47,735 nt of DNA from a bacterium (GTDB lineage: Bacteria > CAIWAD01): positions 1-47,735 of the forward strand of contig JAUXWS010000082.1 in the NCBI GenBank assembly GCA_030685015.1, read 5' to 3'. This document shows, piece by piece, positions 7,719 to 16,184 of this stretch (the first letter of the stretch is position 1; each line of letters begins with the position of its first letter). The notes beneath the pieces were generated by a model. It worked only from the letters and a program-made list of their open reading frames with translations. It was not told the origin of the DNA and did no database searches. Both the position numbers and the translations under genes were made by a program.

Positions 7719-7940
7719 TCACTTCGCGTGCTGCCAGCAATACCTGCCATGTGTTGCCCGCCGGCTGCAGCGAGTCCCCTTCTGAGTAGTGGCTGCGCAC
7801 TGACCCCCGCCGCCAGTGGTGGGCGCCGGTGCTTTAATCGCTGGCGCACCACCACCAGGGGCGGCTCTCCCGCTGGCGCCCAACGCGCGAGCCGACCATG
7901 AGCGCGTGCGACGCTCAGCCCGCGACCAGGATCTCCTCAT
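7719..7940 (-). CDS. Small cysteine/histidine zinc-binding protein (DUF5763-like)
   Basis: A 73-residue protein whose last 27 residues carry a compact Cys/His motif: QCAATTQKGTRC, then YCWQH, giving C-X8-9-C ... C-X2-H ligands, as in the DUF5763 family of small zinc proteins. The first 45 residues are Arg/Ala/Gly-rich and look unstructured. The ATG at 7940 overlaps the 3' end of the beta-CASP gene by 26 bp and has AAGGAC just upstream, so translation could be coupled. The true start may be internal (a TTG lies in the Ala/Gly region). It is last in the cmr operon. Function is not known. Confidence 0.6.
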   Translation of the reverse strand: MRRSWSRAERRTRSWSARALGASGRAAPGGGAPAIKAPAPTTGGGGQCAATTQKGTRCSRRATHGRYCWQHAK

Positions 7941-10155
7941 CCAGGTCCTTCAGCCAGCGCTGGCGCAAGAGGCGGCCGTAGTCGCTCCAGGCGAAGCGGT
8001 GCATGTCCTCGTCGTACTCGAAACAGTCGCGCAGTGGCGCGGGCAGGCGCTCCAGGTGGGGGCGCGGATCCTCGCTGGCCGCCGGAAAGAGCAGGTCCTC
8101 GATGGTGCCGGCATGGCTGCGGAAGAGGGAGAGGTCCAGGCCCAGGGGCAGGTGGCCCGCGCTCTCGGGCAGGCACCGCTCGTTCAAGGTGACCAGCCGG
8201 CGGTCCAGAGTGACGGCCGTGAGCACGGCCTTGAGCTGCAGGCCCGGATCATCGGCGCAGGCCAGAACCTGGCTGTGGCGGGCATGGAGGGCGAGCAGGT
8301 CGGCCACCGCCTCCCCCGCCTGGCGCAGGGTGCAGCCGATGGGCAGGGCGTGCTCGTGGACCACGAGGCGCTGTCCGCCCAGCCACTCCGCCAGCACGGC
8401 GCGGATGCGGCGCGAGGGGGCGGCGGCCCCTCCCACCAGGTGGATCCAGGCGCCGATGGGAATGGGATGGCGCGCCAGGAGGGCCGTCTCGACGCTGGCC
8501 TGCACGGCGTTTTCGCGCTCCAGCCAGGCGCGCAGCTGCTCCTCGTCCGGGTCCGCCACGCGAAGAGCGGCGGCGGCGCGCTCCCACAGGCTGCGGCCGT
8601 GGACCAGGACCAGGGCGGGGATGAGGCCTAGGTCCTGCACGTGGTCCGGCCCGTCGTTGTTGAGTTGCAGGGTGCCGCGCCGGGATGGCAGGTGGACGGG
8701 ATAGCGGTGCTCCAGCCAGTCCTCCAGTTGCTCGCGGGCCGACTGGTCGCCATGGACAAGGATGACGTTCTTGGGGCTGATCTGCTCCACGGTGCGCACC
8801 AGCTCCGTGCGGCTGGCGTGGGCACTGTAGCTGACGCGGCGCATGTGCGGATTGCGCACGGCCAGGTGCAGCCTCGCTCCACCCGCGCGGGGCAGGCGGC
8901 CCAGGGAGACGCTGTCCCCCGGACGGGCGGCCAGCAGGCGTCCGCCGAGGGACTGGGGGGGCAGGTAGCCCACGAAAAGCAGGCCGTGGCGCTCGTCCTC
9001 CGCCACAACCCGCGCGCCCAGCCAGGCCATGCTGCCAGGGTTGAGCATGCCGCTGGTGGCCAGCACCACGCGGGGCCGCTCGTCCAGGAAGGAGCGCATC
9101 TGGCGCAGGGCCTCCTGGTCCTCCTGGACGGCGCTGGGACGCTTTCCCTGAGGGCGCGGGCGGCGGGGACCCAGCAGAGGCCAGCGCTCGTCGTTCAGGC
9201 GGGGGGCCAGCTCCCGGCGCAGGTCCAGACCCGCCAGGTTGGGCGCCAGGTGGCGTTGCTGATGCAGATAAATCTCGGTGACCGTGCGCGCCAGGCCGAA
9301 CAGATGCACGGGCAGGTCGGCCGGCAGGCGCCCCTCCGCCTTGTGCCGGCCCAGGGCGGCCAGGAGGTCCTGGGCGCGCCCCAGGGCGAAGACGGGGATG
9401 ACCACCGATCCGCCGGCGGCCACGCGCGCCGCCACGAAGTCGCCCAGTTCGCGATGGGCCTGCGCCCGGTCCAGCTCGTCAGATTTGCCGCCGTAGGTGC
9501 TCTCCATGAGCAGGGTGTCCACCGAGTCGGGCGGAGGCAACACGGTGGCCGGATGCAGTTCCTGCTTGCTCAGGGAGAAGTCCCCGGTATAGAAAAGACG
9601 GTAATCCTCCCGCTCGAGCAGGATGCCGGCCGAGCCCAGCACGTGACTGTTGGGCAGGAAGACGGCGCGCAGCCCGCCCGGCAGATCCACGGGGGAGCGG
9701 GGTTCCACGGCATGCAGGCGCAGATTGGCGGCGATGGCCTCGATGTCCTCCCGGTCAAGAAAGGTCTCCCAGTAGTAATCGGGCCGGTAGCTTCTCGCCT
9801 TGGGATCGTAGAGCTGCTGGATGCGCGAGGCGTCGGCCAGCATGAGGGGGATGAGGGCGGCCGAGGCGGTGGTGGTGTAGATGGGCGTCTCCGGAAAGAG
9901 ACGCGACACAACGGGCAGGCTGCCGATGTGGTCCTGGTGGGCGTGGCTGATGAGGATGGCCCGGGGCGCCCGGGTCAGCCGGTCCAGGTCGGGCAGGCTG
10001 AAGAACTCCCGCCAGGGGTGCTCCTCGTCGCCGCGGATGCCGGGGTGGCGCCCGGCGTCCAGCAGGTAGCTGTCAGCGCCCCACTCCAGCAGGTAGCAGT
10101 TAGCGCCAATCTCGTGACCGCCGCCGAGGATGGTGAGGAGCGGTTGGGTGTTCAT
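7915..10155 (-). CDS. Beta-CASP metallo-beta-lactamase nuclease with a novel C-terminal extension
   Basis: A 746-residue protein. Residues 1-200 form a metallo-beta-lactamase fold with HAHQDH (71-76), H171 and D192 as zinc ligands. A beta-CASP insert follows, with ESTYGG, YSAHASRTEL and LVHGD as its later conserved motifs, ending near residue 470. This is the architecture of CPSF73/RNase J-type RNA processing enzymes. The last about 270 residues match no family I recognise; they include LACADDPGLQLKAVL and LVTLNERCL, faintly reminiscent of a PIN fold. GGGAGG lies 4 bases before the ATG at 10155. It follows the ring nuclease by 31 bp in the cmr operon, so a role in crRNA or transcript processing, or as an accessory effector, is plausible but unproven. 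Confidence 0.88.
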   Translation of the reverse strand: MNTQPLLTILGGGHEIGANCYLLEWGADSYLLDAGRHPGIRGDEEHPWREFFSLPDLDRLTRAPRAILISHAHQDHIGSLPVVSRLFPETPIYTTTASAALIPLMLADASRIQQLYDPKARSYRPDYYWETFLDREDIEAIAANLRLHAVEPRSPVDLPGGLRAVFLPNSHVLGSAGILLEREDYRLFYTGDFSLSKQELHPATVLPPPDSVDTLLMESTYGGKSDELDRAQAHRELGDFVAARVAAGGSVVIPVFALGRAQDLLAALGRHKAEGRLPADLPVHLFGLARTVTEIYLHQQRHLAPNLAGLDLRRELAPRLNDERWPLLGPRRPRPQGKRPSAVQEDQEALRQMRSFLDERPRVVLATSGMLNPGSMAWLGARVVAEDERHGLLFVGYLPPQSLGGRLLAARPGDSVSLGRLPRAGGARLHLAVRNPHMRRVSYSAHASRTELVRTVEQISPKNVILVHGDQSAREQLEDWLEHRYPVHLPSRRGTLQLNNDGPDHVQDLGLIPALVLVHGRSLWERAAAALRVADPDEEQLRAWLERENAVQASVETALLARHPIPIGAWIHLVGGAAAPSRRIRAVLAEWLGGQRLVVHEHALPIGCTLRQAGEAVADLLALHARHSQVLACADDPGLQLKAVLTAVTLDRRLVTLNERCLPESAGHLPLGLDLSLFRSHAGTIEDLLFPAASEDPRPHLERLPAPLRDCFEYDEDMHRFAWSDYGRLLRQRWLKDLDEEILVAG

Positions 10156-10186
10156 GGTGCCTCCCGGAGTGGCCGATTGGGCACTA

Positions 10187-10510
10187 TCAGCGCATCCTTC
10201 GCAGGAGCGACATCTCGTACGGAGCGTTCCTCAGAGCCTGTTCATCCAGCACCTCACCCTCGCCAAGCCTGAGGCCGGCACGCAAGACCAGGGCCTCGTC
10301 GCCGGGAAGCATGGCCACCTCCACCCGGTTTCTCTCCACCGGACGCTTCAACAGAAAGGAAAGCAGGGCAGCCGTCGAGGCATGGCCGATGGCCGACTTC
10401 ACGGGGCCTTGGTCCAACCACTCCCTGGCCTTGGACACAGACACAGGCCCCTGATGGTTGTAGTCACCGTAGGATGTCAACAGGGCGGAGTTGAGCAGGT
10501 AACGTGTCAT
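10187..10510 (-). CDS. crn2: DUF1874 ring nuclease (Crn2/AcrIII-1 family)
   Basis: A 107-residue protein beginning MTRYLLNSALL, with AIGHASTAALLSFLL (H43 in the position of the catalytic His of AcrIII-1), then NRVEVAMLPGDEALVL and EGEVLDEQAL. This pattern is that of DUF1874 proteins, which cleave cyclic tetra-adenylate (cA4). Viral members are anti-CRISPRs; chromosomal members (Crn2) switch type III signalling off. The start at 10510 overlaps the stop of the upstream CARF gene as TGATG, so translation is probably coupled to it. The host-locus position argues for Crn2 rather than a viral anti-CRISPR, although a captured viral gene cannot be excluded. Confidence 0.86.
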   Translation of the reverse strand: MTRYLLNSALLTSYGDYNHQGPVSVSKAREWLDQGPVKSAIGHASTAALLSFLLKRPVERNRVEVAMLPGDEALVLRAGLRLGEGEVLDEQALRNAPYEMSLLRRMR

Positions 10511-11289
10511 CACAACCCCGATAGGTTGTTCCGCGTGGCCGCCACTACATTGTAGCTGCACAAGCTGCCCTTGTTGGACACATACTGGAACTGCAGCTCC
10601 TTGTCCATCAGGGTGGCCAGGGCCACGGCAATGGACGTGGGCTTCATTCCACCTGTGGCATCCAGGATGATATCCTTGGAAGCGAATCCTTCTTCGTGCA
10701 ACAGCTTCAGCTGCCTTTGCAGGGCGGACATCGAGGCTTCAATATCCTCGAAGTCATCCACCGTGTCTTCACCCACACGGCACTGGGGAAGGAGGCGTTT
10801 GATGATGCGCCGAGCCAGTTCTGTGTGTTGATCACTGCCATTGCGTGACGTCACCAATGTCAGCCACGACAAGCTGTCCTTGTGGAGTCTCAAGCCCCGG
10901 AAGAGCTGCTGCCAACTATCGCCAGTCATGCTGTCAATGGCTGCGTCCAAGTCATTGTCCTCTTGTATCAGTTTCTCAAGTTTCTCAGGATTCTTGGGAA
11001 CAGATAGGAGCGCAATCATGGCCTTGTGGGGCTGCACCGTGGCGGAGCGGCCCAAGCTGCGTACGGGGATCATCTCTTCGGCCAGGGCAAGCAAGCAGGA
11101 TGCTCCAAGTGCCATCATCACAACAGCTGAGGTCAAGGCCCAGAGTTGGTGAGACTCACCACGAAAGACCATCTCGCGCACTTCATCGGCAATCCAGCTG
11201 GTGCCGACTATGAATAGCAATGAGGCGAGACCTAGTCTCAGTCCAAGGGGAAGACGCGACGGGAACCAGCAGTTGTGCATGATCTTCAT
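10510..11289 (-). CDS. Two-helix membrane protein with C-terminal CARF-like domain (Cam1-like effector)
   Basis: A 259-residue protein. Two hydrophobic helices (about 14-32 and 50-70) are followed by a soluble domain with CARF features: a strand ending LTLVTS (143-148), a long helix, and DIILDATGGMKPTSIAVALA (206-225), which matches the D-x-TGG-x-K ligand-binding motif of CARF proteins, then FQYV. No HEPN or PD-(D/E)XK nuclease is present, so the membrane part is probably the effector, as in Cam1-type proteins that depolarise the membrane on cyclic oligoadenylate binding. The ATG overlaps the cmr6 stop (ATGA) and its own stop overlaps the start of the cA4 ring nuclease, which suggests cA4 as its ligand. 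Confidence 0.82.
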   Translation of the reverse strand: MKIMHNCWFPSRLPLGLRLGLASLLFIVGTSWIADEVREMVFRGESHQLWALTSAVVMMALGASCLLALAEEMIPVRSLGRSATVQPHKAMIALLSVPKNPEKLEKLIQEDNDLDAAIDSMTGDSWQQLFRGLRLHKDSLSWLTLVTSRNGSDQHTELARRIIKRLLPQCRVGEDTVDDFEDIEASMSALQRQLKLLHEEGFASKDIILDATGGMKPTSIAVALATLMDKELQFQYVSNKGSLCSYNVVAATRNNLSGL

Positions 11290-12059
11290 CGTGTGTCCTT
11301 CTCACTTGGGTTGAAGAAGCCATAGCCGGAGTTTCGCTTCGCCCCAATGCCACGCAGATCCAGCGCACTCCGCAGGATGTGCGCCGCCGCTCGCGACCAT
11401 GCCGGATCACCCTCCACTACGAAGTAAAAGGAACCCCGCACGGCAATCTGGGGAGCCGGGATGGGGCTATCCATGTCCGTGGCCGGGCTCTTTCCATGAC
11501 TGCTGTAGTAGTCTGTGTGATGAGGGGTGACAACTTCCGCCACAAAGGGATTGTCCTTGCCCACCCACCATGCGTCATGAAACACCAGACCGCCCGCTTC
11601 TCCATCATCCCCACCCTCGCCAAACATCCAGACAATGGCGTCGGGTTTCAGGAGATTCTGGTCCTGAAGCTCGCAGGCGGCGGATCGGGTGAGGCCCTTT
11701 ACGGCTGATCCCGGGATGACTGGCACGCCGTAACTGTGGGAGGTGGTGACCCCCGATTCCAGAGGGTGATCGCGAGTCACGCCAATGTAGAGGCGACCCC
11801 CGAGCTTGGCTTCGAAGGAGGCGAAGCGCTCCTTGTCCGAAGTGGCCCGGCGCCAGCGTGCCAATGCAGGTTCATACAAGTCCACCGGAGTCAGGTTGGT
11901 GATGCGTTCCACCAGTTTTGCCTTGATCTGACTGTCACCCTTGACCGGCCAAGACTCCATGCCGTGGGCCAGCAGCAAACCCGGGTGAAGGCCCCGGTTA
12001 GGATGAGTCTCCACCCAGCGGTGCAACTGGTTGATTGCCGTGCGTCCCAATCGAGTCAT
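11286..12059 (-). CDS. cmr6: Cmr6, type III-B RAMP subunit
   Basis: A 257-residue RAMP protein with family hallmarks YGVPVIPGSAVKGLTRS, VFHDAWW, VVTPHHTDYY and the C-terminal GIGAKRNSGYGFF glycine-rich loop. Cmr6 caps the crRNA 3' side of the Cmr complex. It overlaps both neighbours by ATGA junctions (cmr5 upstream, the CARF membrane gene downstream). Confidence 0.95.
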   Translation of the reverse strand: MTRLGRTAINQLHRWVETHPNRGLHPGLLLAHGMESWPVKGDSQIKAKLVERITNLTPVDLYEPALARWRRATSDKERFASFEAKLGGRLYIGVTRDHPLESGVTTSHSYGVPVIPGSAVKGLTRSAACELQDQNLLKPDAIVWMFGEGGDDGEAGGLVFHDAWWVGKDNPFVAEVVTPHHTDYYSSHGKSPATDMDSPIPAPQIAVRGSFYFVVEGDPAWSRAAAHILRSALDLRGIGAKRNSGYGFFNPSEKDTR

Positions 12060-12448
12060 GAGGCTTCCCTTTCAAGGTAGGCTTGGCTCATGCGCTTGAG
12101 CCAGAGCGCCGCATCAAGGGCTTGTTTGGTGTAGAGCTGGTAGGTGGCCAAATCCGCGGCCACCACACGCTCGAACAATGCGTCCACCGTACTGCCGGCT
12201 GCGGGCCAGCCGGCGCACATGACCCGACGCAGGTCCTCGTGATACGCGCCATAGGCCTGCTGAAGTGGCTTCTTCCTGTCTCCCGTCTTGGCCTTCAAAA
12301 AACCCAGGGCCTGGGCCAGGCCGGACTGGGCCACCAGCGTCGGGAAGTTGTCTGCCCGGGACCGATAATCCTTGGCAATGGACTTGCCAGCGACGTCTTT
12401 CACGCGCTGCAAGGCTTCCTCCGCCACTCTGGATTGCCTTAGTTCCAT
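12056..12448 (-). CDS. cmr5: Cmr5, small helical subunit of the type III-B complex
   Basis: A 130-residue, almost entirely helical protein with the Cmr5 pattern NFPTLVAQSGLAQALGFL. Cmr5 subunits line the filament opposite the Cmr4 backbone and hold target RNA. GGAGGAG precedes the ATG. It starts 8 bp after the cmr4 stop and overlaps cmr6 by 4 bp. Confidence 0.92.
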   Translation of the reverse strand: MELRQSRVAEEALQRVKDVAGKSIAKDYRSRADNFPTLVAQSGLAQALGFLKAKTGDRKKPLQQAYGAYHEDLRRVMCAGWPAAGSTVDALFERVVAADLATYQLYTKQALDAALWLKRMSQAYLEREAS

Positions 12449-12456
12449 TTCTCCTC

Positions 12457-13311
12457 CTACAGGATGAACCGCACCAGGCCACGCCCAATGGTGGCCTTGC
12501 CTCCCACTTGCACCAGTTTCTCACTGCCCATCGTGGCGCGGAAGGTCTGCTCCACGTTCAGATTCGTGCCGTCCCGGGCGATATCCAGTCCCACAAGGCC
12601 AAACAGAACGCTTTCGGCGGGCAGGTTTTCCTCATACCACAAGGCCCCTTGCTCCACTGTCTGTCGAGCGTCGTCAATGCGCACGCGGGCTCGCACGTCT
12701 GTTCCTGTGTCGGCCAGATAACTCAGCACACTGTCGGACACGATGATGAAGCGCCGCGTGAAATGTGGACGGAACTCCTTCTCGTGCAGTCTTTCCGCCA
12801 AGTGGACCGCCCAGTTCTGGGCTGCTTCACACTCCATTACCGACACGTCGGCGTCCTCAAGCACCACCTGGTTGTTCAGGCTGAGCGAGCAGTCCTTGGT
12901 CACCCAGCCTTCCTCCTCTTTGACTGGGAGATCGATGGAAGGCACATCGACTACAACTTCGCCGCGACGAGCGGCCTGGGCATAGCGGGAAAGCAAGAAG
13001 GGAGAAGTGGCGAATGCCACCACGCCTACCAGGGAGCGCACGGGAAGTATGAGCAGATGGGCGTCTCCGAAAGCCAAGGCGCCCGCATGGGCCTTGTCAT
13101 TCTCATTGATCCGGTCCGGCCCGAACAGGGTCTTCTGGATCGCCGGATCCTTGAACTCATCACGCAGAACGCCCTTCAGGCCGGATCCCGGCACGTAAGG
13201 CAGGTGAGTTGCCTTTTCACGTTGGATGGGCAGGTCCACCACTCCGATGGCCTGGCCCACTCCTACGTGGACGGGGCTCAACGCATGCAGGAAGAACGGA
13301 AGCGAATGCAT
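12457..13311 (-). CDS. cmr4: Cmr4, backbone RNase subunit
   Basis: A 284-residue RAMP protein. GVVDLPIQREK (residues 23-33) supplies D26, the position of the target-RNA-cleaving Asp known in Cmr4, so RNA cleavage should be intact. YVPGSGLKGVLRDEF and the C-terminal GGKATIGRGLVRF glycine loop are typical. The ATG at 13311 is preferred over a TTG two codons upstream because AAGGAG lies 6 bases before it. It follows cmr3 with a 15-bp gap. Confidence 0.95.
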   Translation of the reverse strand: MHSLPFFLHALSPVHVGVGQAIGVVDLPIQREKATHLPYVPGSGLKGVLRDEFKDPAIQKTLFGPDRINENDKAHAGALAFGDAHLLILPVRSLVGVVAFATSPFLLSRYAQAARRGEVVVDVPSIDLPVKEEEGWVTKDCSLSLNNQVVLEDADVSVMECEAAQNWAVHLAERLHEKEFRPHFTRRFIIVSDSVLSYLADTGTDVRARVRIDDARQTVEQGALWYEENLPAESVLFGLVGLDIARDGTNLNVEQTFRATMGSEKLVQVGGKATIGRGLVRFIL

Positions 13312-13326
13312 ATGCAACTCCTTGTC

Positions 13327-14466
13327 TTAGGATTCAATCTCCTGGGCGGTGATCGACCGTGGCAGCACCGCGCCCCAACCATCCAGGCGGTCCTGGGCAC
13401 TGTCGCTCCAGGAAGACAACCAGACATGCTCCGGCCAATTGGGGTCATCGGGCCGGGATTCCACATCAAACCAGTAAGTACTCCCCGCAGGTACAGCCCG
13501 CCGCATGGGTTTGGGCTTCCATTCAGCCAGATCCCATCCGGAGATGCCTTCCCAGCGACCCAGGGCTGCCGCCACCAGCCGCAGGCGCAAACCGGTGATG
13601 CCCGGCGGCTCGCCAACGCCATCCGCGCCCAGCCAAGACGGTCGCCAACCACCATCAAACAAGGCCGGCGTGAGGAAGGTGACGACCAGCCTGCGGACCT
13701 GCCGGAATTGCTCCACCCATCCTTCCGAGGGGGACAAGGGATCCGGATCAGCCTCTTCCAGCCAAGCCAAACCGCGCTCGCCTCCCACCGTGGCCAATGT
13801 CGACTTCAACGGGGATGCCGTGCGCACGGCCAGACACCAGGCTTCCGTCTCGTAGCCTTTGCCATCCACACGGCGTGGACGTTCGAAATCCAGCGCCTGC
13901 ACCTGGAACAGACGGCCTTCCTCTGCCGCCATTCGCCCGCGCTCAAGCCCCACATGGGTGCTGGTCCTGATATGCTGGAAGGGCGAAGGGTTCGGAGGCA
14001 GATCAGACACTGCCACTTCTCGACCCTCATCCCAATCCCGCAGCATGCGGAGTGGCAAGAAGGACGGCAAGCGACCAGGCTTGGACAATCCCACTCCTTC
14101 TGGCAATGCAAGCGGTAGAAGTCCAGCAGGCAAATCCGTTCCCACCCCGTCTGGCAAAAGACGGGGCGACAACCGCACAAGCCCCCCGCCATCATCCAGC
14201 CGCAAGGCATCCGCTGGCATTGGAACATGCAGTTCCCAACCTGTTGAGTGCTTTCGCATGAGAAAGGGACCCACGACAGGGTGCGAAAGCGTTTCTGCAG
14301 CCCGATCCGCTCCCAACCCGGCCTCTCTCATCCAGGCGGTTCGCCAAGCCCCCGTCGTGCTGGAGGGCCAGGGGAAGCGCCCTCCGTCACGACTACCCTC
14401 GCCAAAGGGCCTCCCGCCGCGGAAGACCAATGGCGTCACGGCTTCCATCGTACAGGTGTGCTTCAT
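13327..14466 (-). CDS. cmr3: Cmr3, crRNA 5'-handle-binding subunit
   Basis: A 379-residue protein with Cmr3 hallmarks: VFRGGRPFGEG near the N-terminus, HIRTSTHVGLE in the middle and a C-terminal segment GWDLAEWKPKPMRRAVPAG. Cmr3 contacts Cmr2 and the crRNA 5' handle. Its ATG overlaps the cmr2 stop (ATGA). Confidence 0.93.
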   Translation of the reverse strand: MKHTCTMEAVTPLVFRGGRPFGEGSRDGGRFPWPSSTTGAWRTAWMREAGLGADRAAETLSHPVVGPFLMRKHSTGWELHVPMPADALRLDDGGGLVRLSPRLLPDGVGTDLPAGLLPLALPEGVGLSKPGRLPSFLPLRMLRDWDEGREVAVSDLPPNPSPFQHIRTSTHVGLERGRMAAEEGRLFQVQALDFERPRRVDGKGYETEAWCLAVRTASPLKSTLATVGGERGLAWLEEADPDPLSPSEGWVEQFRQVRRLVVTFLTPALFDGGWRPSWLGADGVGEPPGITGLRLRLVAAALGRWEGISGWDLAEWKPKPMRRAVPAGSTYWFDVESRPDDPNWPEHVWLSSWSDSAQDRLDGWGAVLPRSITAQEIES

Positions 14467-16184
14467 TGGTTCCCCCGGGAAAGGTCCTTCTCGGTCCGCG
14501 CCGACAGCCAGCGTGCCAGGATCATCTCAGTCCCCAATTGGCGCAAATTGCCTAGCTCGCCCAATCTTGTTCGGATCCCAAGGGCCAGATCGTCGTCCAG
14601 TTTGGATCCGTCGTCCCCCTTTTGCTGGCGAAGCATCAGGCGCTCAAACTCTGCCTCGACCACCCCATCACTCAATCTTTGTTGCTCGCCGCGTTCGGCG
14701 ATGCCGCGAATTTGGTAGGCAAGGCGACTGGCCAGCCGCTTGGCGCGATAGGCCGACATCCACTGTTCCAATGCGTCGAAATCATTTGTTTGGTCGAAAC
14801 TGAGACGAGTGCGCAACTGGCCTCCGCCTCGCTGATAGACACAGACGGAAAGGGCATGCGCACGGGATGGATCGGAGCCGTCACCCTTGGCCAATCTCTC
14901 CTCGTCATGAGCCCAACCCCGGATGTTGCCCAAGGGCTCGACCATGTGCGCCACGGCCACGCCCACTCGCAGATTGGGTTTCTCGTCTCCTGGCAGTGAT
15001 GCCAACTGGGCTTGGAAGGCCTGATCCAGTTCACGGGCTGCATTCAACACCTGATGCACCGGCACCAGGGCCATGACGTCGTCACCACCGGCGTAGACCA
15101 CCTGCCCGCCAAGCCGGGTCACCTTTCGTCGTGCCTCGTCCGCGAAGTTCACCATACCTTGCGACAACCTTCCATGAAGCTCCAAACCGGGAGGATCGTT
15201 GGATTTTGCCACTTGCTGGAGGTAGCGCCCCATGCGATTGCCGTCCGCCAGGAGGAGGGCCACATAGGACAGTGGCTGGCCAACCTGCTTCCATAGGTGG
15301 TTCAACACCTGTTGCAGCCGATCAAGGTGCAATGCTGCATCTGGGGACTCCCGACGCTCGGCCGCCAAGCGATTGGGATACAACAGGGAGGCGTCATAAG
15401 GGAAAGCGCTGAACTGGCTTGCCTTGGTCCTCCTAACCACTTCCAGATTGACCATCGGCTCATGGACATCGATCAAGGTTTTCAGGTGCGCTGGATCCAA
15501 GGTCTGCAACCATTCTTGGCTAGCCACCCGGGTGAGGGCGGCGAAGGACTCCTGCCGGCCCAGGTGTCGTTTCACAACACCCAGGGCATCCAATTGTTCT
15601 CCCTTGCTCAAGCGCAGCTTTTTGCTCAGGATGCTGGATGATTTATCCGGCAGGACTGTCTCCCGGAGACCGTCCAGACTGTTCTTCGGCGCTTTGGCCC
15701 CGTGCCGGTGGGGTTCGAAGTTTCGCGTGGCCTTGCGTGCTGCCATGGCCAGCCCCAGGCTCCGGAATGCGGGTCCGAAGCCTGCATCCATTGGTACCCA
15801 GGCAGAATAGGCTTCCAGTGCGTCGGTGAGCTGTGCCCGGTAGCGATCCTCCCGCAAGCCTGGCCAGTCGCTCAACACCTTCTCTCCCACTTCGACCAGT
15901 TTGGAGCGGGCTGCATCCTGGGCGGCACGACAAAGGGACCTGACCTCGTCTCCGCTTCCCTCCAGGATGGCCACTACCACGTTGGGCACGTCTCCGTCCG
16001 CCCGAATGCTGGAAGAAGGCGGATACACCAGTGTCGCACCTTGGTCTTCAAGACTCCGTGCCGCGGCGCGCGAGGCAGAACTGAGTAACTGCGAGCCTGC
16101 CCACAAGTCCGATGTGCGACGGGCGGCGGCTATGAAGTCCTGCACGGGACCGAAGGTGATTCCAAGCAAATGACGAGCGCTCAT
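14463..16184 (-). CDS. cmr2: Cmr2 (Cas10) cyclase subunit lacking the HD domain
   Basis: A 573-residue Cas10. It begins directly with the first catalytic-like palm region (FGPVQDFIAAARRTSDLWAG) and has no N-terminal HD nuclease; full Cmr2 proteins are usually 850 residues or more. LLADGNRMGRYL (311-322) and YAGGDDVMALVP with GGDD at 366-369 mark the palm domains, so cyclic oligoadenylate synthesis should be retained. ssDNA cleavage is not expected. Overlaps cmr1 and cmr3 by ATGA junctions. Confidence 0.95.
   Translation of the reverse strand: MSARHLLGITFGPVQDFIAAARRTSDLWAGSQLLSSASRAAARSLEDQGATLVYPPSSSIRADGDVPNVVVAILEGSGDEVRSLCRAAQDAARSKLVEVGEKVLSDWPGLREDRYRAQLTDALEAYSAWVPMDAGFGPAFRSLGLAMAARKATRNFEPHRHGAKAPKNSLDGLRETVLPDKSSSILSKKLRLSKGEQLDALGVVKRHLGRQESFAALTRVASQEWLQTLDPAHLKTLIDVHEPMVNLEVVRRTKASQFSAFPYDASLLYPNRLAAERRESPDAALHLDRLQQVLNHLWKQVGQPLSYVALLLADGNRMGRYLQQVAKSNDPPGLELHGRLSQGMVNFADEARRKVTRLGGQVVYAGGDDVMALVPVHQVLNAARELDQAFQAQLASLPGDEKPNLRVGVAVAHMVEPLGNIRGWAHDEERLAKGDGSDPSRAHALSVCVYQRGGGQLRTRLSFDQTNDFDALEQWMSAYRAKRLASRLAYQIRGIAERGEQQRLSDGVVEAEFERLMLRQQKGDDGSKLDDDLALGIRTRLGELGNLRQLGTEMILARWLSARTEKDLSRGNQ

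Noticed and set aside
10187-10510. Viral anti-CRISPR AcrIII-1 from an embedded prophage
   Set aside because: No phage genes surround it and it is translationally coupled to a CRISPR effector, so a host ring nuclease is more likely.
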